NCBI GenBank assembly: GCA_039545355.1
Contig: BCJJ01000004.1
Coordinates: 496,001 to 560,000 of the forward strand
Reading direction: 5' to 3'
DNA from: Trichosporon coremiiforme
Lineage: Eukaryota; Basidiomycota; Tremellomycetes; Trichosporonales; Trichosporonaceae
DNA: 64,000 nucleotides
The notes under the pieces were generated by a model. The model was not told the DNA's origin. It saw only the letters and a list, made by a program, of their open reading frames with translations, and made no database searches. Every line of letters starts with the position of its first letter. Position 1 is the first letter of the stretch. The translations under genes and the position numbers were made by a program. Below are positions 56,595 to 64,000 of the stretch, one piece after another.

Positions 56595-59500
56595 TTACAG
56601 CTTGCTCTGAGTCTTGGATGGTTGTTTCTTGCCCGCCTCTGTGCCGTCGTTCACCAGTCCGGGCAGCGATGATGTGCTGCTGTTGACGGTGTGCAGGCCA
56701 GAGAGGCCGCTGGCCACACGACGCTTGCGTCCAGCCATGGGCTCGAGGCGCTTCTTGATCTCCTTCAGCGCCTTCGTGTTCGGTTTCCAATCCGCGATCG
56801 ATTCTTTCAGCTGGCGCACCTCGGACGGGAACAAGTCGTTGATCTCGGGCGCGTCGACAAGCGCGCGCATGATCCACGGCAGCTCAAAGTCGTTCTTGGT
56901 GTCTTTTGCTGAGAACGGCTCGATCTTGAGGGGCGGCAGCGGGCTCGCAGCTGGCCCCGCATGCAGCAGGTAGTGCACAAGGAGGGAGTAACAGCCGAGG
57001 TCGTCGTAGGGCGACGAATGACCGACACCCGTGAGCGACCCCGCTGTTGCCTCGGACAGGTGCTCGACCAAGCCCTGGTCGTCGATACCGGCGTTGCGCA
57101 GCATGAATGCAAAGCACATCAGGTTCGTCATGAAGTCCTCTGCGAGGTACAATGCGCCGTCGACGAACAGCGCGCGCAGCAGCAGAGGGTGCGTCGCGGT
57201 CGAGAACGAGGCCCCGTAAATCGGCACGACTTGATCGTTAATCGAAGACAGCAGCAGTACGCGGACCTCGTTCTCTAGAATCATGGCGAGAGCACGCTGG
57301 TAAGCCTGGCTCACGGGCGACTCGGTGTCTTGGAACTCGAACAGCTCGCGCGCAGCGGCGTTCTCGAACCACTGCAAGTACGGCCCGATCACGGACGACG
57401 TCGAGATGTGGAGGAACGGTCCCAGGTGCACACCGCACATGGCGAGCATCGCAACCTTCTGCCTGCCGCCTTCAGCGCCGGTGAGGTGTGCGAGCTTCTG
57501 CTTGCCCTTCTTCGAGTCCTCGGACGGCACGATCGCGATAGGTCCGAACGCCCACTCACAACGCGCAACGGCGTCACGGTTGTACGGCGTACGAATGTGG
57601 CCCTGCGCAATCATGCGCGAGATCAGGTGCGTCGTGACGATACAACCCTGCGAGTGTGCGGCGAAGAAAATGGCGTCGGCGCGGCGCAAGTCGTTGATCC
57701 ATGCGGGGTTCGAGAGGTACGCCTTGTACAACTTGTCAACGCGGTTTTCAATCGTTCCCTCGCCCTCAAGAGGGATGAGCGTCAATCGGATCTCCGAGTC
57801 GTCAATGCTCTTCTCGCGGAAGAACTTTCTGACGGCGTCACCCATCATGTTGGCGAAGCGGACGGAGGTGCCAGTTGGTTCGCCAATCACGCTGGCGTCA
57901 GTTGGCAAGTATGCTCTATTGGACTTACCTTGTCAGCATCTTGGCGGGAAACCAACCGTGCACACCAACGACTACGACGCGGCGTACGTTCTTCCACCCG
58001 TCGTCTGGAGTCCCGCTCCCGAGGCCAATGCGTCGTGGCAAGTCGGCACCGATGTCTCGGCCAGCCTTCCTACCGCGCGTCTCTTTGACGTCCTCCTTCT
58101 CTCCGTAAACATAGCTGCTCATAGCCCCAAGTGCGCGCCATGCGACGCCCGTAGCCGTGGCTACGCCACCAGCCGTAGTCCTCGGAAGGAACGACCGAGG
58201 CGGTCGGTCAAACGTAGTCTCGAAGCTGGGAATCAGCAAGCTGGGCTGCTTCACGGGAGTCTGCGGCGGCGGTGGCAGCGACGACTTGGGCTTATTTGCG
58301 GCAACGAGCGGCCGCTCGTTGGCGAGCACACCGCTCCGTGTTGAAGACGTGCTCGACTGGCGGCGTGCATCGAGTGCAAGGCTCTGAGCTTGCGACAGGT
58401 TCTGCGACCGCTTGTGAGTCAAGTTCTTGTCGCGGGCGCCACGCTGTGTGGACACGGGCTGTTCCTTCTGCTCCTTCTGCTCCTTCTGCTCCTTCTTCAC
58501 GAGGGTCGTCTCGGCTGCCGCTTTGGTCGGAGACTCGGCCACTGGGAAATTCGGGTCGTCCTCGAAGTCCATGACGTCTTCCCGGGCCGTCTCGCCGCTG
58601 ACACGTGGCTCGGACGACCCAACAGTCGACCCCGTGATCTTCTTCTGGCTTGCTCGGAACGCGAGGTAGTTCAGCCACCCAGCCGTGGATGACGTGGAGG
58701 ATGCAAGCTTGCTCTTGCTTCCCGGAGATGGCGTGCTGGCCTGGGCGACGGGCCGGGACGGGGCGGGTAAGTGTGCAGAAGGGGTCGGTGTCGACGGGCG
58801 TTCATTGGGTTGGCCAGGGAGCTCCTCGGTCGGGAGAGGTTTCTGGTCGGCGGCGGGATCCGCAGTCTCCACGATGGTCGCTTCGCTATCCTTGCTCTGG
58901 CCCGTCGTATTCTTAGGACGCTCAGGCTGTTCCTGGGGCTTTGCCGGCGTGCTGGCCGTTGACGAGAAGACGAACGAAGTAAAGTACGCACCCCAACCTT
59001 GAACTTCGGCCACATGCATGGGCTCAGCCCTCGGCGTCAGGTCGGGGTCATCAGCAGGAGAGTCGGGCTCTCGCGTGGACTCTGTCGAGCGGCGGACAGG
59101 CGTATGAGGTGCTGAGCCCGCGGCGGAGGAAGCCTTGGACGAGGGCTCCGAGGGGCCGGCGTGCGTCGTCGGCGTCATGGGGGACGGTCCGTGACCCGGC
59201 CGTCCGTTGCGTATGCTGGTTGCTTTGAGAGATGCCGCGGCTGGCGATTCACTTGCCATAAGCTTTGCCGCTGACGTGCTCGATACAGTCGGGGGAGCCT
59301 TGGTCGGCGTCGTCGACGGAGCAAGGGATGCGATGTCCGGCTCGAGTTTACAGCGGTTCGCGTTAGGCTCGTTACCGTTACCGTTCATCGCAGGGCCATG
59401 GGAGGGATGGACCGTGACGGGAGGTCGAGAGGTGCTGGAAGTCGAAACCACGCTTTCGGGCTTGTTCTTGGTGGCAAGAGGTTGGGTGGAGGGAGCAGGG

Positions 59501-60666
59501 TGAGTTGTGGGAGTGGAAGCGCGCGAGGGTGTGGAGGCGGGCGCAGACGCACGCGAAGTGTTGGATGTCTTAGCCGCTGGCGGGGGTGCCCTGGGCCGGC
59601 TGGGACCGAAGACGTACTCAAGCCAGCCTTTAGGCGGCTCCGGCTGTGCTTCCGCCCGCCGCTCTGCTTGTGATGGAGCGCTCTGCGGATCGAGTTGTTT
59701 AGGTAGCCCGTCTTCCTTCTCAGTAACTTCTGCCGGCGCAGCTAGTGTTGTCGAGTCTAGAGGTTTTGTTGCAGTGGATGAGGTAAGAGATGATACTGGA
59801 TTCGTGGTGGTTGAGGAGTTCAGAGAGTTCCGACCAAGCAACCCAGACACGTTGTTAATGTCCGCATCCTCGTGTGCGCGTGAGGGTGAGAGCTCGCGAG
59901 CCGAGGCTGACGTGCCCGTGTGCGTGTCACCATTGTGTGCGGATGACTTGCCAGGTTTGCAGGAAGGCGTAGGAGAGTCTGAGCTTTGACCCGGAGCTGT
60001 GTCCGTGTGGTCATCCGGTTCAGCGACCGACTCCACCTCTTTGCCCTTGCCCTTCTCACTCTTCTTTGGGAACGAGGGCGTCGGTGAGTTCCATCGTAAC
60101 CAAGCGCCCGAGTGCTTTGGGTTCACCTTGCGTGGGGGTGTTGAAGGAGGCTCTGGCTTGCTTGGTTCAGCGTCGCTCATGACTGAGGGAGTGGATGTCG
60201 AAACAGTGCAGGAGGGAATCTGGAGAGTGTCCGAGTTATCTCGTGGTCGGGATGGGCCCCCCTGCTGATCGTCGCATTCACCCTCTTCCTCCTGCACTGT
60301 GTTACCGGCGTCAGCCGAAAATGTTCTTAACGACGCCAAAGTCGCGGCGCTTGACCTTCTACTTCGGAGACCGAGGCGCTCGCCAGCCATGTCCTGGTCG
60401 AGCTGACGCGAGAGCGCTTCCTCGCTGGGGCTGGCACCGGAGACTGCGCGGCGCAGGCCGAGGGGTACGTTGGGCGGCACTGCGTCGCCGGCGGCGAAGA
60501 CGAGCGTGACGGCGGGCTTGGCCTTGCGCGGCCCCAAACCCGGCGTTCGGAGCGCGGGTGGCGGCCGCCGCATGCTGTTGTTTGTGATAGTGGAGCGGAA
60601 TGAGGGTGGCCGTGATGACGCCGCCGACGGCGCGCCGCGGTCGCGCGACGGAGGCAGAGGCGGCAT
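56595..60666 (-). CDS. YML020W-like alpha/beta-hydrolase-type protein
   Basis: Two exons (60666-57929, 57891-56595) give about 1,344 residues. The first half is long, disordered and rich in Ser, Pro, Thr and Ala, with an EQK tripeptide repeat (58465-58497). The folded part begins YVYGEKEDVKETRGRK and VVVVGVHGWFPAKML. It continues, across the 37-nt intron, with VIGEPTGTSVRFANMM, ADAIFFAAHSQGCIVTTHL (nucleophile Ser in HSQG) and GHSSPYDDLGCYSLLVHYLLH. This matches the conserved fungal YML020W family, a lipase-like fold of unknown substrate. Start is MPPLPPSRDRG. Function beyond a predicted serine hydrolase is not claimed. Divergent from the aldo-keto reductase. Confidence 0.78.
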
Positions 60667-61533
60667 CGATGCTGTGGGTCGGGGTGTGCTCCTTCAGGTT
60701 GATGGCGATGTGGAGAGCAAGCAAACAAAGTGACGGGTTCATGAATGCGGCGGAGCTGGTCGAGGCCCGATCTCAACTGGCAGTACAGGCTGCACCGTGA
60801 CGGAGACCGAGTGAGTGGCAACCACGTGGGGCACCGCTCATAGTGCATTACGTCACAAACCGTCTTGCCGCTCACCCATTGCTCACTGCATGCATAGGTA
60901 CGAGTCTTGCATCTGGCTCGAGGGTCATCAGCGCGCACATTTGGCTCAATCTCGTGACGTTGTCAATCTCGTGCATTTGGCTCAATCTCGGGCTCTTTGC
61001 TAGTGCTAGTTGTGAGGACCTCGCCACCGTGTAACTTGCCTCCCCAACAAACAACACCGCCATGGCCTCTTTCTGTTCATGGGGCGGCGTTTGATACCCT
61101 GACGTGCGACTGACGTCTGACGATGAGGACGGGGTAGTAAACATACCAGAGGGTCCGAGTCACTTGCTGGGACGGCTGGTATGAGGAACTGCTACTTTGG
61201 TTGGCCAGGCTTGCACTTCGATGCACGGGGCTAGATCACAGCTGAGGAATAGCAGTCGCGTCGTTGCTGCCGTGTCATTGGACGGTTGGGCCTATGTAGG
61301 AACTTGGAAGTTGGTGTGCTCGCTGGTCGGGAAGTGCGTCACAGGGACGACGATGTAGCTGGACAAGTGCAGCTTGCTTCCGATCAGCAGTGTTCCATCG
61401 GTCAGCTTGTGGAAGAACCGACAGGCGGACGCAGTTGCTTTAATGGCCGAGATGTGACCGACCTTCTCACCTCTTAAGACTGGCGTTGACATCATCCGTC
61501 CAACTTCGTTCTCACATCACTCTATCAGCGATA
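60667..61533. promoter_or_regulatory. Divergent promoter with a 17-bp direct repeat
   Basis: About 870 bp between the hydrolase and aldo-keto reductase starts. CATTTGGCTCAATCTCG occurs perfectly at 60938-60954 and 60974-60990, 36 bp apart, and a shorter CAATCTCG lies between them. Such spaced repeats can be factor sites. No factor is assigned. Confidence 0.5.
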
Positions 61534-62463
61534 ATGTCCAAGCTTTCGATCGCCAGCACGATTACGCTTAACAGCGGGCACAAGATGCCCCTCCTCGGCC
61601 TCGGCGTGTATCAGGCGCGTGGGGACGAGTGTCGCGACGCCGTGTCCACGGCGCTGAGGCTGGGGTATCGAATGAGTGAGTCCAAGTTGCTGCGAGCCAA
61701 GCTGATGACGAGTCGACACCGCACAGGCGTACCACAACGAGGACAGTGAGTTCTCTGCTGCACCCGCTACTGACAGGTTCCAGAGGTCGGCAGAGCGCTC
61801 TCGAATTCTGGCGTGCAGCGCGACGCCGTTTTCATCACTACAAAGTTCATGCCGGGTCACGACGTTCCCAAGCCTGACGACGTTTATGTCCAGCTCAGGC
61901 GCTCTCTCCCCCGGCTGCAGCCCGAGACCCCGCAGGACGAGGCGTACATCGACCTGATGTTGATCCACGCTCCGCGGCCCAACTCTGCGGCCCGCACTGC
62001 TGAGTGGGACGCCCTCGCCAAGGGCAACAAGGAGGGCTGGCTCCGCTCCATCGGCGTCAGTAACTTTGGCGTCGCGCACCTTAAGGCCCTCCCCGGCCCC
62101 GTGCCCGCTGTGAACCAAATCGAGCTGCACCCCTGGTGCCAGCAGCGAGACATTGTCGCCTACTGCAAGGAGAAGGGCATCGCCGTGCAGGCGTATTGTC
62201 CTCTTGTGCGCGCGCAAAGGGCGGAGGATCCTGTCCTGACCCGCATCGCGAAGAAGTACAACAAGACGTGGGCGCAGGTTCTCATCCGCTGGAGCCTGCA
62301 GAAGGGTTACTCGCCGCAGGTCAAGAGCGTCAACGAGTGGAGGATTCAGGAGAACGCCGAGGTGTACGACTTTGAGCTCGCCGACGAGGACATGGCCGAG
62401 CTCGATGACTGCGACATGGGCGCCGAAGGTGCATGCTCTTGGAACCCCGTTGACACGCCGTAG
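61534..62463 (+). CDS. Aldo-keto reductase
   Basis: An NAD(P)H-dependent carbonyl reductase of 284 residues. Exons: 61534-61675, 61713-61745, 61784-62463. The middle exon is 33 nt and carries catalytic residues: GYR-M joins to IDTAQAYHNED, giving the active-site Asp and Tyr. The catalytic Lys is in FITTKF and the His in LMLIHAP. GVSNF, NQIELHPW and the C-terminal cofactor-binding SVNEWRIQEN follow. The start gives MSKLSIASTITLNSGHKMP, normal for the family. The substrate is not predictable. Convergent with EAF7, with about 62 bp between stops. Confidence 0.93.
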
Positions 62464-62525
62464 TGGGTGGAAGACGTAATGATACAATATATGCTAGTTG
62501 TCTATGAGTTCTAATGCAAAAGAGG

Positions 62526-63274
62526 CTATTGGCGACGCCGACCACGTCCGCGCTTAGAGGCGGGCGGCGTGCCATCCGTACTCTCACGCCCCCGCCTCCG
62601 CTTGCCCTTCTTCGGCTTATCCCCCGGTGTGGGGCTTCCACTCTCAGTGCCGTTCTCGCGCATCTGACGCTCTATCCTGTCCTTCCACTCGTCTTCGTTC
62701 TCATCAACACCGGTCGCACGGCTGTAGAGCAACTCGCGCCACTCGAGGTCGTCGGAGTCTGGTCCTTCTCCTTCATCGCCCGAGTCGTGCCGCAGCGGAG
62801 GCAGTTCGAAGGCACGGCCGAAGTGCGCCGAATTGATGACCCTTGCGCTCTTGCTATCTGAAGGGCCGTCTGTTGGTGATGGCGGACTCGAGGACAGAGA
62901 CGACAGGGAAGCAGATCGTTTTGGACGGCGGCGTCGAAGTGGAATCGGGGACAGCTGATCTGGACTGCTGGGGAGTGACGGGGTGGAGGAAGACTGACAA
63001 GTCAGCGGGGTCAGGTGACCAGAGAGAAGGCAGGTGGACATACCATGTTGTCTAGAGCATCGAGGTTGTACAGGTCGCCGAGCGTATCCCACAGCCTCGT
63101 GATCGGCACCCATACGCCAGTTTGCTCATGAACCTGTGTCTGCAGCGATATGATGAGGATGTGCTTGTGTCGACCGACTGATGGTGAGTTCGACACCTGC
63201 GATAAGTGAACTGACCTGGTCGATGTGATGCTACGCCTTTCAGAATGGCCGATTCACTGGGTGTCAGCAGCACT
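62526..63274 (-). CDS. EAF7: NuA4 subunit Eaf7 / MRGBP homologue (5' end uncertain)
   Basis: Exons supported: about 63274-63216, 63177-63044, 62993-62526. The Eaf7/CT20 signature is continuous over the first splice: AILKGVASHRP-VGRHKHILIISLQ, then VHEQTGVWVPITRLWDTLGDLYNLDALDNM. The remainder is a Ser/Pro and basic-rich tail ending GKRRRGRESTDGTPPASKRGRGRRRQ. Eaf7 binds Eaf3/MRG15 in the NuA4 acetyltransferase and acts in the nucleus. The beginning is not resolved. The ESAILK codons are preceded by CTGACACCCAG, a likely intron 3' end, so a short first exon lies further right, perhaps ATGGGCGG near 63325. The identity is firm, the start is not. Confidence 0.83.
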
Positions 63275-63925
63275 CTGGGTTCACCTCTGCGTTGAGCTCT
63301 AGCGCACGGGGTGAAACCCGCCCATCATCTATCGGAGCACATCTTTCGCTTCGATCACAGAGCGGTTTTCCCTCCCTCCTCTCCGCTACGCTTGTTCTAA
63401 CTCACAGTTCCAGATCAGAGACCACCGGTGTAGCTTCGTGTTGATAGCCTTGATCGTCCTCCATAACGCGGCGGTGGCTAGAGGTATGGGTAGGGGGGAT
63501 CAGGTAGGGCACATGTCAAGAAGGCAATGCCTAGGTGGCAAGAGGTCGACCTCCACCTTAGCCCTTATCCTCCACCTACAGGAGGCCAGTTGTGCCACGA
63601 GACGGACTCTCCATTAGCCCCTTAGCACGTCAGGGGTTTCGAACCAACGGGCTTTTCTGACGCTGCTCCTCACACGCTCAACCCCTTCGTACCCCGTGAG
63701 CATGTGGGAGTTCTGCATTCTCTGCACCTTCTTCGCGCCAGCGGCTGGACCACGCTTTGATTACAGCAGCACAGATTCATGGCACGATCTATAACTGCCC
63801 TATTTTCCAGAGCCAGTGTCCAATCCAATGTACAGGATGCTATGTATGAGCTAAGAGATGGTGGTGTGTGGAGTATCTACATAATAAAATGGGGGGAATC
63901 GTCTAAGAGGACAGTAGTGTGTGCT
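63275..63925. other. Intergenic region
   Basis: About 650 bp, presumably the EAF7 promoter and first exon at its left and a 3' flank at its right. A GGTTCGAAACC B-box-like match on the minus strand (about 63637-63647) is not part of a foldable tRNA. Confidence 0.5.
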
Positions 63926-64000
63926 TAGACACGGTCACCAGTGCCGATGGTGATGACCTTGAAGCCGATCTGCTGGATCTTGGAGCGGTCGAGCATGAGA
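63926..64000 (-). CDS. 3' end of an unidentified gene, cut by the window
   Basis: The last 24 codons read through the window edge and end MLDRSKIQQIGFKVITIGTGDRV-stop (stop at 63926-63928). Codon use is like the neighbouring highly expressed genes. I do not recognise the protein from this short tail. Confidence 0.55.

Noticed and set aside
63625..63660. Possible minus-strand tRNA (B-box GGTTCGAAACC)
   Set aside because: The T-stem does not pair beyond two base pairs and no acceptor or D-arm partners were found.

Overview
This window looks like nuclear DNA of a basidiomycete yeast, most likely Tremellomycetes and possibly Trichosporonales. The evidence is GC-rich coding sequence, many very short introns (about 30-60 nt) with CTGAC/CTAAC branch sites next to the 3' splice site, and a protein set of Cryptococcus/Trichosporon type: a Cps1-like GT2 polysaccharide synthase, a Ser-rich GPI protein and a Cps1/Tel2/zuotin/Eaf7 complement. 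The order-level placement is inference from protein resemblance only.

Layout: 0-6 kb holds a TANGO2/NRDE protein, ribosomal protein uL23 (RPL25), a possible micro-gene and a PP2C phosphatase. 6.8-16 kb holds a peroxisomal-type acyl-CoA synthetase, a DDT/PHD chromatin protein, SUMO and CTP synthase. 16.7-30.4 kb holds an unknown zinc-finger protein, enolase, TEL2, a proteasome-assembly chaperone (divergent from TEL2) and the Cps1-like synthase. 30.4-36 kb is gene-poor and carries only an intron-containing tRNA-Ala(TGC) and an unresolved poly-C tract. 36-50 kb holds a secreted peptidoglycan-type M15 peptidase, a vacuolar-type amino-acid transporter, an F-box protein, a DUF1776-like protein and a Ser-rich GPI-anchor protein. 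50-64 kb holds a BRCT-BRCT-Myb RAP1-like telomere protein, a small Cys protein, SF3b14 (SF3B6), zuotin, a YML020W-like hydrolase, an aldo-keto reductase, Eaf7, and the 3' end of an unidentified gene at the window edge. Most genes are housekeeping genes in convergent or divergent pairs. There are no operons, CRISPR arrays or intact transposons.

The most striking observations concern splicing. Enolase can only be read full-length if its second intron is AT-AC (5' ATGAGT, 3' AC). CTP synthase keeps its invariant IACRC-type segment only if one intron ends in TG rather than AG. Two genes begin with a coding exon that is just the ATG, and several others contain exons of 7-23 nt. The second major observation is a secreted protein with two peptidoglycan-binding repeats and a complete VanY/M15 active site, a bacterial-type wall hydrolase architecture in a eukaryotic, intron-bearing gene.

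Exon boundaries were derived by hand from splice consensus and protein-family continuity. No alignment or expression data were available.
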